Shown piece after piece: positions 25,939 through 38,300 of a stretch of DNA of 42,964 bases. A program made the translations under genes and the position numbers. A model generated the notes under the pieces. The model did no database searches and was not told the origin of the DNA. It saw nothing but the letters and a program-made list of their open reading frames with translations. Source of the DNA: Basidiobolus meristosporus CBS 931.73 (lineage: Eukaryota > Basidiobolomycota > Basidiobolomycetes > Basidiobolales > Basidiobolaceae); the NCBI GenBank assembly GCA_002104905.1, contig MCFE01000709.1, positions 1-42,964 of the forward strand. Direction: 5' to 3'. Positions within the stretch are counted from its first letter, which is position 1. Every line of letters begins with the position of its first letter.

Positions 25939-26781
25939 TCATTTCGAATAAAGAATGCTGTGAAAGCGATCTAATTCTGCATGGCATCTATCCGGGGCGC
26001 AGTTGGCAAAGTGGACCAAGAAGTCGCCATCATGATAATTGTACTGATTCTCCGCTTTGTTATCCAGGTCGCACTTATGGTTGAGGGCGGCGCATGCCTT
26101 CCTCAGTGGAATGAAATTGAAGTGATCCACCACCTCCTGGCCAGAGTGGAAAAGGCCCTGCATTTTTCGCTGCTCTCCATACTTATGGGGGTCATCCCAT
26201 GACTGCTCCAGCATATCTTCGAGGAATTTCCTCGACCAATCCGAGTTTCGCATGAAGATGCTTCCAGTGTTCAGGCCGTTACAGTCCCACGACATCACGA
26301 TGTCCTTTTCAAAATGCCGATTCTGGGAAACGTGGCTCAACACATGATCCTCAATGGTGTACCGCTGCTCCATTATGAGTGAATCCACATCAATCCACCA
26401 GAACCAGCGTTTGCTCGGGTGATCCAGCATTGCTTGATGGAGGTGAATTATTTTCGACCAACTCTATATGGGAAACATTAGCTTAGCGCTCGCTACACCA
26501 AAACTAGGGAAACCTACAGATGCTCGGCCATCGTCAGTCGCATTGTTTATGAGCAATTCGTAGCCATGCCTTTTGGCATAATCATGCTTGTCTTGCAAGG
26601 TTCGAGGGACCCAGTGCTCCTCCATCTTCTGATCCCAAGCCATCACCATGGCGATATCTTCGGGATAAATTGGGTCTTGAAGCAGTTGCTCGGTGGGATA
26701 TGCATCAAGGGAGGTAATGATGATCAATGGAAATGTGCACAGCAAACCAAGTAAGCTGGTTAATATTGAGCGAGGAGCCAT
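25939..26781 (-). CDS. GT34 family (GMA12/MNN10) galactosyl- or mannosyltransferase, 262 aa
   Basis: The model is complement(25939..26463, 26518..26781), with a 54-bp intron (GTAGGT donor, GCTAAGCTAAT branch region, ATATAG acceptor). Unspliced, the frame would hit a stop just before SWSKIIHLHQAM. Residues about 5-24 are a signal anchor, typical of a type II Golgi protein. The metal- and nucleotide-sugar-binding DVD motif is at residues 113-115 within WFWWIDVDSLIM, and a GLNTGSIFMRNSDWS segment and a DGDFLVHFANC end follow, all typical of GT34. It should transfer galactose or mannose to glycan chains in the Golgi. The substrate cannot be told from sequence. At 262 residues it is at the short end of the family. 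I chose the start at MAPRSIL because an upstream in-frame ATG would bury the anchor and read through the TATA box. Confidence 0.87.
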
Positions 26782-26817
26782 GGCTGAATAATGGGATCGA
26801 GGGCCATGAGTGTCACC

Positions 26818-26823
26818 TTTATA
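26818..26823 (-). promoter_or_regulatory. TATA box of the GT34 gene
   Basis: TATAAA on the minus strand, 37 bp upstream of the start codon at 26781. The spacing is similar to that of the phosphatase gene's TATA box and implies a very short 5' leader. Confidence 0.45.
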
Positions 26824-27089
26824 TCCGATGCCTATTGATCTACGCATTCTCTCCGGCGGCTATTTTTCTGCACACAGGAGATACCATTCGGCCCAAGGAT
26901 TGGCTGTTTGCATGTTGACTTACTGGCCAAGAGATCCGAGAGCATGACTTCAACACTTGACGGGTCTTCGAATATTATTGGTGAAGCTACCAACGTAGGT
27001 TATCTTTAGTGCAGCTTACAGCTCAAAGCAAATAATAAGAGCGATCATCCCACCGAACTACAAGCCTTAGCTGGGCTCGGTGTGTAAAA

Positions 27090-27452
27090 TTAGCACTCTT
27101 TCTTAAGCGACAACAACTCGGCCAATCGGAGGTAAACCATGTGATCCCACTTCTCGTTGAGTTTCAAACCAGAGAAGTCATTACTATCGGAGGTCGTGAT
27201 TGGTAGGAGAGCCCATATGTGGAATGAATGCCACTTGAATGGCCAGGGAAACAGGGACCAACTGGATAACTCCCATGCATACTGATTCGAATAGGCACCA
27301 GTCGATGTGGCAAACATGTTTTCGTGAAGCGAAGTCGGAAGCAATCCAATTGTCCACGCTTTCGACCAAAAATACTCCCTTAAGACTGATTCACTAGATT
27401 CCCCAAAAACGGAGAGTGCCGCACCATTAAGCTGGCCATTGCATTCGCCACT
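27090..27452 (-). CDS. probable terminal exon of an unidentified gene (partial)
   Basis: A 120-codon minus-strand open stretch runs from a TAG acceptor-like site to a stop. It reads like real protein: SGECNGQLNGAALSVFGESS at the start, a WSK..WTIGLLPTSLHENMF centre, a Trp/Pro/Phe-rich stretch (SSWSLFPWPFKW) and a charged end (LNEKWDHMVYLRLAELL). The frame is closed just upstream by a stop inside what would be the acceptor, so upstream exons are required and were not found with confidence. The Trp-rich context and the type II anchor-like frame at 27604-27891 would suit a glycosyltransferase, but I recognise no family and make no functional claim. Confidence 0.45.
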   Translation of the reverse strand, partial: SGECNGQLNGAALSVFGESSESVLREYFWSKAWTIGLLPTSLHENMFATSTGAYSNQYAWELSSWSLFPWPFKWHSFHIWALLPITTSDSNDFSGLKLNEKWDHMVYLRLAELLSLKKEC

Positions 27453-28342
27453 CTAACTTACAGAAAGCACTCTAGGCATGCCAAACTAACCCCCTTATAA
27501 TACAAGAGGCATTTGCCGATTCATCGATGGGTTGGTGTGACCTTGGTATACGAGATAAATTAACAGGGATTATCGGCCAACTCCAGATGATAAAATGGAG
27601 ACATTAACGTGGTGCATATATTACATGATGCATGGTACTGCGAATTTTAACAGTAAAATTGCCGAATCGATGGCCAAAAATAAGAAATCTACCAGCTGGG
27701 AGCCGGTTTGACTTTAAGCCACATTTGGCGTTTAATGTGAGAAGCCAGTATATATTGAGCATTCGAAACAGCTGGTCAAACTTGTTTGAAGCGGTAGGAA
27801 TTCGTAAAATGCATGATGGAATACATACAACTGCCACACTTTTAATACTTGCAATAATTCCAATCCAGATATAACGAGTGGACTCAGACATTAGCTCGCA
27901 ATGTGGCTATTCTGGGTTGCAGTTGGCGGCCGATGCGAGCACAGTATATTTCATAAATGTTGCCTTTTGCATAAAGTGCTATTTGTTTCCCTGTAGTGTG
28001 GGCGAATGAAAGCTGTAGCATTGGATCCTAGACTATTTATCAATGTATCCTAGGCAGAAACCAATGTGCCTACATTCGTTTGACTAAGATTGTTCCTGTT
28101 CTAGTGAACATAATAACTAGAGGTATGGATTGACTGCTTGTCAAGATGCCAATCAGGTTTTGGCCTATGAATAGTAATCAAATGGTATTTGTTACTGGTT
28201 ACTGTACGGGGATATTTTGGTGGGAGTGGTAGGTGGATCTAATTAGTTTTGATTCACTGTATCTGGATCGTGGACCCGATGCTAATGAGAAAGGATCTGA
28301 AGATAATGTGGTATTCAGTGTCTATTTTATTAATAGAATAAT

Positions 28343-28690
28343 GTTATATAAGGTCCGCAAGCGCTCAACCTCACCAACATTCTCTAGACTTCTAATTTTT
28401 AACTGTAAAACTTTCTTCCGTTGAACATGCTTGTCGTGCAATCTCTTCCTTCTTTTCCTTCTGCCCCTTCAATCCCTGTTTCTCTCTCTAACAATAACCA
28501 TGTCGATTGCCGGATCAATCTACACCCTTCACTCCGTTCGACTTTCGCGTCCACGCCATTCCCGAAAGTGCTGGGCACTCAGAGCACCCTTCTTCTTGAC
28601 CGAGAGATTCCTGTTTACGCTTTCAGAAGAAGAAACGCCGTTGTAGAGGCGAATTTTAGAGAGCCTTTCGAGAACCTGCCCCGAAACTGA
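28343..28690 (+). CDS. promoter-like start and 89-codon hypothetical ORF
   Basis: A TATATAA box at about 28345 is followed by a CT-rich leader and then an ATG at 28421 or 28427. The frame runs 89 codons to a stop at 28690 and ends with RRRNAVVEANFREPFENLPR. A second ATG at 28499 in another frame gives a 48-codon alternative and has a good upstream context. No homologous family was recognised. The TATA plus CT-rich leader is typical of a well-expressed fungal gene, so transcription is likelier than translation of this exact frame. The range given includes the TATA region. Confidence 0.3.
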
Positions 28691-29460
28691 TTCACTTGAT
28701 CATGACAGACAACGATGTACACCCCATTCTAGAGTAAAACACCATTCAAACTTTGATTCTTCGCCAATCTCTGGCCAAGCCGTACACAATTCTCTGTTAC
28801 GCATCCACTATATTTCCAAGCCTAAAACTGAATGTTCACTTCCGTTGAACTTCCTCGTAACCTTTTGGAAGATCCCTTTGAAAGGTGCTCTCTATAGTAG
28901 TAATACCCCCAATGTTTCTTGCTGGTTTTAATTGTGCTTCTCAACACATGACTATTTTATACATAACCTATAGACATATATTACTAGCTGCGTTAGTGTT
29001 GTCTTAGAAATAAATTACCTGTTCTGGAAGTTCACGTTCCTGGTTTTTATTCTTCAATATCATCGGTCCACTACTGGACAACATTGGCAAATACCGAAGA
29101 TGCATGTTGAAGAGCGTCATCGACCTGATGAGGATTTGGCTAGCTCACGTGGAGAAAGTTGGAGGATCCCGATCGCTCAAAGTTCAGAGATGAAGGGCCC
29201 ATGGTATTCAGTAGGTACCAAATCTTCCGCTAAAAGGAATGCTCCTGACAATATGCATAGGTCCTCAATTGAACCAGCTTGTGAAAATTACTTGGTTTAT
29301 TGAGTATTTACTACACTAGTGAGAGCAGATTATTACTGGAATCCTAAATCCAGTCCGAAAAAGAATGATGCTATGCAAAAGATTTGCTCTGTGTACGTCC
29401 CAGATTACAAAGTTAAATGGGTGAAGGGATGCAAAAGAGGGGACTATACAGTCACACTTT

Positions 29461-32316
29461 TTAGTGGGATTTTTCGGATGCATGAGGCTTGTCTGAAGTC
29501 AATGGTTGGTATTGATGCTTGTAAGAGACTCTGGCAAGCTGAAGCATGAAGTCCTCCAGATTCCTGTTCTTCCTTGACTTCGGTGACTTGCCATGCACAA
29601 GTCGATCAAATCCAATAGAGTTCGACAGCAACATGTACACCAGCGCCATGACACAGAACACCCCGAATGAGAACAGCCAGATACGCACCACCGTGACAAT
29701 ATCCGTGCGTGTCCCAGTGAACCATCCGAAGATGGCAAACAGCGACGCAAGAATGTCCACGACAAATACCGCTCCGGCCAGCTGCCATGATGGGAGACTG
29801 CCAAAGAATGAGGTGCTCAGTCGAGTGATGAAGATCAGCCAGTTCTCGGTAAGCACCACTTCCAGGAACATCACCTCTTGCGAGCCACCAAAGTTCTGGA
29901 TGACCCCTTGTCCTTGGACTAGAGTGGTGGTGAAGATGATCCAGGTCCCGGCAGCAAGGATCACTGCCATGACAAGAGAGAGGCCCCAGAGCTTCGGGAT
30001 GTTCCACTTGACCGGGGAGAGAGAGTAGGGCGCATTGTCGTAGGCCACCATGAGTGTGGCGATATCCGCGAAAATAGCGATGAACACCACCAGCTCCACG
30101 TTGATTGTCTGATCCAAGATCACCATGGTGCTGGTGAGGAAGATCTCCAGATGAAGTGACAAGGCGATGCGATAGATGATGTACGCGTGCATCCGGTGGA
30201 AGATCTGTCGAGAGGTCTTGATCGCATCAATAATCACCCCCAGCCCCGGTGCAAGGAAGACGATATCAGCGGCACTTCGAGCAGCGTCGCTCGATCCCTC
30301 CACCGCAATCCCCGTGTCGGCCTTCTTGAGCGACGGAGCATCGTTGACACCATCCCCAGTCATGGCAACCAAGTAGCCACGCTTCTGCAGAATGTCCACC
30401 GCGTGGTACTTGTGCTCGGGGAACACTTCGGCAAATCCGTCCGCAGCCTCCACAAAGTCGTACAACTCCGAGCCAGTCATCTCGCCGGAGCCTGAGGCTC
30501 CACCCTGAGTCATGCCCAGCTTGTCCGCAATGTAGATGTTCGTTCCCATTCTGAGCTGACGCGCAGTCTCCTTAGCAATGCCTACCGCATCGCCCGTGAG
30601 CATCTTCACCTTCAGTCCGAGCTCCTGGGCCTCAGCAATGGTCTTTGCCGTATCGTAACGTGGCGGGTCAAAGAGTGGCAGGATGCCGAGGATCTGCCAT
30701 CCGTTCGCGGGGGTGTACCAGGCAACGCCCAAGCTTCTGAAACCACGATCGGCAAACTCAGCAACCACCTCCTCGTACTGGTGTGCAATCGCGGGATCCA
30801 GCTTGCTCTCCTCCTGGACCATTCGCAGGACAAACGGTGGTGCTCCCTTGACCGCGATGCACTGGTTGCCCTCGGGATCGATCACCTTGGCCAGGACCTT
30901 CTTCGAGACCGGGTCGAACGGCTGGAACTCCTGGATTCTGTACTCGCGCATGTTTCGCCGTGCCTGTGGATACTTTCCCAGCGCCTTGATCACCGCCTTG
31001 TCAATCGCGTCCATTCCCTTCTTCTTGCGTGAGGCCGCGAGCGCCGAGACAAAGATCAGCATCTCATCGTCCACTCCCTCCACACAGAATGGCTCATGCA
31101 GGGTGAGTTTGTTCTGCGTTAGGGTGCCGGTCTTATCCGAGCACAGAATCTCCACCCCTGCTAGCGACTCGATCGCTGTCAACTTTTGCACGATCGCCTT
31201 CTTCTTCGCCAGGAACGCTGCCCCGACCGCCATGGTGGTTGTCACTACTGCCGGCAGTCCCACCGGGACTCCAATCACCGTGATCACCAAGGTGTACTCC
31301 AGCAAGCGGACGATCCCAGTCGACCGGTAGAATCCCGAGATCCAGATGATGAGTAGCCAGATGATGACCAGAACCAGGAGAACCATTCCAATCCCGTTGA
31401 TCACCTCAGTAAAGTGGCCCACTCCGTTGGACTTGCCAGCCAGTGTTGCCGCTCTTCCCACGAATGTCTTCTCGCCGATAGCCGTCACCACCGCATATGC
31501 TCTTCCACGCTTGATGCAAGAGCTGCTGTATAGACTGTCACCAGGGCCTTTGCTCGCCGCCAATGACTCGCCTGTCAGCGCCGACTGATCCACTTGTAGC
31601 CTGGCATCCTCCCCCAGGACACGCGCGTCAGCCGGGACAATGCTACCGTCCTCCACCAATATGATGTCCCCTGGAACAAGTGTATTCGCCTCAATCTCCC
31701 GCTCCTGTCCATCTCGTACTGCCACTGCCGATAGGGCCAGCGTTTGCTTCAGTTGGTCGATGATGTTTCCTGCTTGGTACTCCTGGACGAATCCGACGAA
31801 CGCATTGAGCAGGAGCAGCCCAATGATCACCCCAAGATCAACCCAATCTTGAAGGCCACCCGCCAGACATGCCGCTATCCACATCACGTACTGGATGGGG
31901 CCACAGAAGAACATGAAGAACTTGATGATCTTGTTCTCTTTCTCGTGCGAGAGCTGGTTGAGCCCGTACTTCTTTCTTCGCACCTCCACCTCTTCCGAGG
32001 TCAGCCCCTTTCGCACATCTGTCTGGAGCAGCTCCTCGGGTATCACCACCTCCCTGGGGCCATCCTCACTCTCCTCTTCATCGTCCGGAATATCCTCCTC
32101 GTCACTCCAGTCGTAGTCACTCATCACGGAGATGGCTGCTGCTGACTGTTGAGTATCTTTTTTGGTCAAGGGTGCTGCAGGCAACAACTGGTTTAACTGG
32201 CCTTTTTCATTTTCGGCACCAGAAGTGCTCTCGTGATTGCCGCTGCGCCCGGGGGCATCCTTAAACTGAACTGAGGGTTTGTTCGATAAGGTATTGGGGG
32301 CTGGGCTTTCTGGCAT
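29461..32316 (-). CDS. plasma-membrane H+-ATPase (P3A type), copy A, 951 aa
   Basis: A single-exon P-type ATPase that pumps protons out of the cell using ATP, energising nutrient uptake and setting cytosolic pH. The family motifs are all present: TGES in the actuator domain near residue 248, the phosphorylated aspartate in [14 protein letters not shown] at residue 394, MLTGDA, and [20 protein letters not shown] near residue 655, along with about ten membrane segments. Length is close to that of fungal Pma1 proteins, and the acidic [17 protein letters not shown] segment starts near residue 66. The first 60 residues and the last 13 differ from copy B, while the core is almost identical. The C-terminal tail after [12 protein letters not shown] is the usual autoinhibitory region controlled by phosphorylation. 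There is no intron. Confidence 0.97.
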   Translation of the reverse strand: MPESPAPNTLSNKPSVQFKDAPGRSGNHESTSGAENEKGQLNQLLPAAPLTKKDTQQSAAAISVMSDYDWSDEEDIPDDEEESEDGPREVVIPEELLQTDVRKGLTSEEVEVRRKKYGLNQLSHEKENKIIKFFMFFCGPIQYVMWIAACLAGGLQDWVDLGVIIGLLLLNAFVGFVQEYQAGNIIDQLKQTLALSAVAVRDGQEREIEANTLVPGDIILVEDGSIVPADARVLGEDARLQVDQSALTGESLAASKGPGDSLYSSSCIKRGRAYAVVTAIGEKTFVGRAATLAGKSNGVGHFTEVINGIGMVLLVLVIIWLLIIWISGFYRSTGIVRLLEYTLVITVIGVPVGLPAVVTTTMAVGAAFLAKKKAIVQKLTAIESLAGVEILCSDKTGTLTQNKLTLHEPFCVEGVDDEMLIFVSALAASRKKKGMDAIDKAVIKALGKYPQARRNMREYRIQEFQPFDPVSKKVLAKVIDPEGNQCIAVKGAPPFVLRMVQEESKLDPAIAHQYEEVVAEFADRGFRSLGVAWYTPANGWQILGILPLFDPPRYDTAKTIAEAQELGLKVKMLTGDAVGIAKETARQLRMGTNIYIADKLGMTQGGASGSGEMTGSELYDFVEAADGFAEVFPEHKYHAVDILQKRGYLVAMTGDGVNDAPSLKKADTGIAVEGSSDAARSAADIVFLAPGLGVIIDAIKTSRQIFHRMHAYIIYRIALSLHLEIFLTSTMVILDQTINVELVVFIAIFADIATLMVAYDNAPYSLSPVKWNIPKLWGLSLVMAVILAAGTWIIFTTTLVQGQGVIQNFGGSQEVMFLEVVLTENWLIFITRLSTSFFGSLPSWQLAGAVFVVDILASLFAIFGWFTGTRTDIVTVVRIWLFSFGVFCVMALVYMLLSNSIGFDRLVHGKSPKSRKNRNLEDFMLQLARVSYKHQYQPLTSDKPHASEKSH

Positions 32317-35300
32317 TGTTTCCTCCGCAAACAGAGTTGGTCAATCGCTTGATAAAACCCGGAAGTAAAGTTTGATTGGAGAAAAATGGAATAGCCGAAT
32401 AGATATTAGTTGATATGGCTACCGGAGGTGGAGATGAAGGATTTATATATCCGCTTGATTAGGGGTGTCTTGCAAACGTAGGCATAAACGTAGACCGAAG
32501 TTTATTGTGCTGATCTATTGTGCCGGATATGTGTATTGCAATGCTGAATAACCATCGAATCGTACCAACAACTCATGAAATGTCTCCCTCTCGGATCCAT
32601 TCAACCATTCAAGACCACATGTTGCTACAATGATAGCTATATGGTGATCAGTTTATCTCCACCACCGACCTACAATAGTAAATGAAATATTCCTCTATTG
32701 ATCCATCAGTCGCTCCACCAACCAGGTCTCATCTGGAAATTCTGCATATGATATGATGCCCATCGATTCGCACCCAATCAGCGTTGCATCTTCGTTTAGT
32801 ACGGATGATGGCGCTTCATTGGGTATTCTGCGTCATTACCACTTCTTTAAATAGAACTCATCCTGATATGAAACTCGAGCCAACCCTGATGTGATTTGGG
32901 CCAACATGACCTGTTTTTCCTTTTTAGGAAGAGCTGCTTTATTGTGCATTGGCAATTTTGCATGAATCAAGTCGCTCTAGGTTAAACCTAAATGTCGGGA
33001 GAAGTGCCCGCAAATTCCGAACCGCATCGATAATGGGCACTACACAACAATCGTTATAGATGGAGGTGATTCAGATACCCTGGTCGTATTATTGCTTGAA
33101 CTGAATCCCAATACAATACTGGCAGTCGCTACATTGGCGCCCTTCCCGCCTTGAATCTCGGGTTTCCTCCTGAAGATACGAATTCGGTGAAGGAAATCAG
33201 TGTAAGGGCTATTAAACCAAGCCAATGGTCATCTTAGGTGGCGTTTGATAAAACCCCACCACGAAGGCTACTGGTGTTATGTAGTGGGTATGCAATGCTG
33301 GGCCATTTTAAATATGGCTCATTCTTTTGGGGGACATTCCAATGACACGATCATGTCAACGGCCAGGACCATTCACCCACCGCTATTTAGACCCTGCCAT
33401 AGCGAGAAAATCATCGTCGCCAATATGTAGGTAGAAAACCCACTTTGCTAGTTCGAGTAATTGTATTACCCATCAAACAGGGGGATTTCACGGCTTGAAA
33501 TGGCCGAAAGCAGAGGTGGTTCAACCAAGACACGATCTCTGGTTCGGTTGTGATGGGAATGTTTGCTTAATTCTGACTCCGATGACACATCACTTGTATG
33601 GCTACATGGTTGTATCTGCTTTATCCAAACCGCCAAGCAGCAAATTTGCTTGCGAGTCTGCATTCCGAATGACCCTCGAGCATGCAATATCTTGATTGAT
33701 CAATCTTCAAATATTGAAGTGTATAGAGTACGCAGCTCACATGTTTGCATTCTGATATCGGCCAAGCTCATATACGCTGGTTCGCAATACGAATGAATCA
33801 TTTCTAAATATAGGCGGAGTAGTTGGGTGTGGCCAATCAGCGGTCAACAACCCTGTATCCAAATGTAGCGGGCAGTAGATTTCTTGTCTAAGATGGAGGG
33901 GAAGAAGCCCCAGAGACAGAAACAGTATTTCGGACTGAATTAGAGAACATCGACATCCGATATGAAAAAGATATCTTCTCAGCTGAGGCAGCTACTGGTA
34001 GCCAGCAACCGCGCAAAAAGACTGGCCTACTGGTTATCGCCTTTCCTGCGTCCACATGTTGGCATTCGCTTGTACATCTGGAAGACGCACTCAACCACAA
34101 TGGCATCTGAGACTGCTTCAGCGGATGGCAAATGCCAGAGCACCAGGCGAAGATCCTGGTCTTTGCATGGTTTCAGGGTTCGTTGTGTATATCCAGAAAA
34201 CGCCATGATTTCTAGATGAAGGAAATAATGTGTAGGGGCTGCAGCAGAATGTTGGAGTACATATCCAGCGGTAGTCGTGAATCGCCCAATCATCGTTGGC
34301 CTCCATATATCACCATCAGATTTGCCAACAATACGAAACCATCCGGAGCCGCGTCTATCGTTTGTCCTCTGGACGACAACACTATTGTCCGTGTTCGATC
34401 TACTACTCCTGAGTTGGGTTGGATTCAATATGCTACAAACAGCCAGTAAGCAAAGCTGCATTTGCTTACTGACAGAAATCGCTATCCCAAGTGTACAATT
34501 CAGCAGTCTGATCACATGTGACCCATCCTTCAGTCTACAATGTAGCCATCGTATCGATTCATTCATCGAGTTGTTGGCCGCAAATAATTGCAGTCCGACA
34601 CCGGTGAGACATTGAGATACTGCCCAGCACCCAGAGATGGCTGGATACTGAAAGCGGATAAAGCATAGTGCCATATGATGTGTCAGCATTCCTCACATAT
34701 TATTCGATTGTGCGGGAGGGGAAGCACCGAAAACAAAAGATAGGCATCCACAAGATGGCTAAATGATATTTCCATGCTTGATGGACAGCAATAAGATACG
34801 GGGTGACTGGGCAGGAAAGAATCGAGAAACAAATAAGGGGGCGTTCGGCCATAGGCTGGAAAAAGAATTTAAGCTTTAAACAATGACGGAATGCAATCCG
34901 AAAGCAGCCCACGCATAATCATGTTGTAGACCGAGTTGGCAAATGTTGGTTTATTGTACAACCCGCATTCTCTCCACATTCCCTAAACCAACTTTAGTTA
35001 GGTATGAACAAATGCCATGTACGAGAAGCTCTCGTAGCATACGAAACCGATTGGCCCCCAGGTGGTTTTGATTGGGATTCCCAGCGATTACCACCTCAGG
35101 TAGTGCACTCGCCATGCCAGAAGGTTACGTGATCTTATTGAGGACGTATTATTGTTGGCTCTGAGCATTTGAACTGAGATCTGATTCTCAGGGCGATCCC
35201 TAGGCTATATAAACCCGCCAACCTCGAGATTCACCCATCACCACATCTACTCACATTTCTGTTTACACCCTTCACTTGAACAGAGCCAGTGTAAAGAAAA

Positions 35301-38300
35301 AAGGATGTCCAAGAAAGAGGCTCTCAACCAACCGATAAAAAATAGCCCGTCGGTGCAATTCCGCTCAGAGCGGGAGGTACCCGATCGAGATGAAGGCGGG
35401 GATTTGGGCGAGCGAAATTTTCACCCTACCGCACCTTTGGCCAAAAAGGATACTCAACAGTCAGGAGCAGCCATCTCCGTGATGAGTGACTACGACTGGA
35501 GTGACGAGGAGGATATTCCGGACGATGAAGAGGAGAGTGAGGATGGCCCCAGGGAGGTGGTGATACCCGAGGAGCTGCTCCAGACAGATGTGCGAAAGGG
35601 GCTGACCTCGGAAGAGGTGGAGGTGCGAAGAAAGAAGTACGGGCTCAACCAGCTCTCGCACGAGAAAGAGAACAAGATCATCAAGTTCTTCATGTTCTTC
35701 TGTGGCCCCATCCAGTACGTGATGTGGATAGCGGCATGTCTGGCGGGTGGCCTTCAAGATTGGGTTGATCTTGGGGTGATCATTGGGCTGCTCCTGCTCA
35801 ATGCGTTCGTCGGATTCGTCCAGGAGTACCAAGCAGGAAACATCATTGACCAACTGAAGCAAACGCTGGCCCTATCGGCAGTGGCAGTACGAGATGGACA
35901 GGAGCGGGAGATTGAGGCGAATACACTTGTTCCAGGGGACATCATATTGGTGGAGGACGGTAGCATTGTCCCTGCTGACGCGCGTGTCCTGGGGGAGGAT
36001 GCCAGGCTACAAGTGGATCAGTCGGCGCTGACAGGCGAGTCATTGGCGGCGAGCAAAGGCCCTGGTGACAGTCTATACAGCAGCTCTTGCATCAAGCGTG
36101 GAAGAGCATATGCGGTGGTGACGGCTATCGGCGAGAAGACATTCGTGGGAAGAGCGGCAACACTGGCTGGCAAGTCCAACGGAGTGGGCCACTTTACTGA
36201 GGTGATCAACGGGATTGGAATGGTTCTCCTGGTTCTGGTCATCATCTGGCTACTCATCATCTGGATTTCGGGATTCTACCGGTCGACTGGGATCGTCCGC
36301 TTGCTGGAGTACACCTTGGTGATCACGGTGATTGGAGTCCCGGTGGGACTGCCGGCAGTAGTGACAACCACCATGGCGGTCGGGGCAGCGTTCCTGGCGA
36401 AGAAGAAGGCGATCGTGCAAAAGTTGACAGCGATCGAGTCGCTAGCAGGGGTGGAGATTCTGTGCTCGGATAAGACCGGCACCCTAACGCAGAACAAACT
36501 CACCCTGCATGAGCCATTCTGTGTGGAGGGAGTGGACGATGAGATGCTGATCTTTGTCTCGGCGCTCGCGGCCTCACGCAAGAAGAAGGGAATGGACGCG
36601 ATTGACAAGGCGGTGATCAAGGCGCTGGGCAAGTATCCACAGGCACGGCGAAACATGCGCGAGTACAGAATCCAGGAGTTCCAGCCGTTCGACCCGGTCT
36701 CGAAGAAGGTCCTGGCCAAGGTGATCGATCCCGAGGGCAACCAGTGCATCGCGGTCAAGGGAGCACCACCGTTTGTCCTGCGAATGGTCCAGGAGGAGAG
36801 CAAGCTGGATCCCGCGATTGCACACAAGTACGAGGAGGTGGTTGCTGAGTTTGCCGATCGTGGGTTCAGAAGCTTGGGTGTTGCCTGGTACACCCCCGCG
36901 AACGGATGGCAGATCCTCGGCATCCTGCCACTCTTTGACCCGCCACGTTACGATACGGCAAAGACCATTGCTGAGGCCCAGGAGCTCGGACTGAAGGTGA
37001 AGATGCTCACGGGCGATGCGGTAGGCATCGCTAAGGAGACTGCGCGTCAGCTCAGAATGGGAACGAACATCTACATTGCGGACAAGCTGGGCATGACTCA
37101 GGGTGGAGCTTCAGGCTCTGGCGAGATGACTGGCTCGGAGTTGTACGACTTTGTGGAGGCTGCGGACGGATTTGCCGAAGTGTTCCCCGAGCACAAGTAC
37201 CACGCGGTGGACATTCTGCAGAAGCGTGGCTACTTGGTCGCCATGACTGGGGATGGTGTCAACGATGCTCCGTCGCTCAAGAAGGCCGACACGGGGATTG
37301 CGGTGGAGGGATCGAGCGACGCTGCTCGAAGCGCCGCTGATATCGTCTTCCTTGCACCGGGGCTGGGGGTGATCATTGATGCGATCAAGACCTCTCGACA
37401 GATCTTCCACCGGATGCACGCGTACATCATCTATCGCATCGCCTTGTCACTTCATCTGGAGATCTTCCTCACCAGCACCATGGTGATCTTGGATCAGACA
37501 ATCAACGTGGAGCTGGTGGTGTTCATCGCTATTTTCGCGGATATCGCCACACTCATGGTGGCCTACGACAATGCGCCCTACTCTCTCTCCCCGGTCAAGT
37601 GGAACATCCCGAAGCTCTGGGGCCTCTCTCTTGTCATGGCAGTGATCCTTGCTGCCGGGACCTGGATCATCTTCACCACCACTCTAGTCCAAGGACAAGG
37701 GGTCATCCAGAACTTTGGTGGCTCGCAAGAGGTGATGTTCCTGGAAGTGGTGCTTACCGAGAACTGGCTGATCTTCATCACTCGACTGAGCACCTCATTC
37801 TTTGGCAGTCTCCCATCATGGCAGCTGGCCGGAGCGGTATTTGTCGTGGACATTCTTGCGTCGCTGTTTGCCATCTTCGGATGGTTCACTGGGACACGCA
37901 CGGATATTGTCACGGTGGTGCGCATCTGGCTGTTCTCATTCGGGGTGTTCTGTGTCATGGCGCTGGTGTACATGTTGCTGTCGAACTCTATTGGATTTGA
38001 TCGACTTGTGCATGGCAAGTCACCGAAGTCAAGGAAGAACAGGAATCTGGAGGACTTCATGCTTCAGCTTGCCAGGGTCTCTTACAAGCATCAATATCAA
38101 CCGGTGCCACTACACCAACCTGGTCCGCCGTCCGAGAAGTCTGCCCAGTAGTCAACTTCTTCGGCCAGAAAATACCTATCCGCATACCTGCTGTAGTTGC
38201 TATAAGCCTGAATTCAGTGGTCTATCTCCCCTCTAACAAATTGTTTTGTATCATTAGTGTATGCCTACCTTGATGAACTCCGATATTCCACATTTTGTAT

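Larger units (their letters stand above)
26850..29460. other. mostly intergenic region with one probable exon and one promoter-like start
   Basis: CpG-normal and about 2.6 kb long. Besides the exon at 27090-27452 and the candidate at 28343-28690, a minus-strand frame at 27604-27891 begins with a hydrophobic stretch (MSESTRYIWIGIIASIKSVA) and could be an upstream exon of the 27090-27452 gene, but I could not connect them with consistent splice sites. Nothing clear was seen in 28700-29450. Confidence 0.4.
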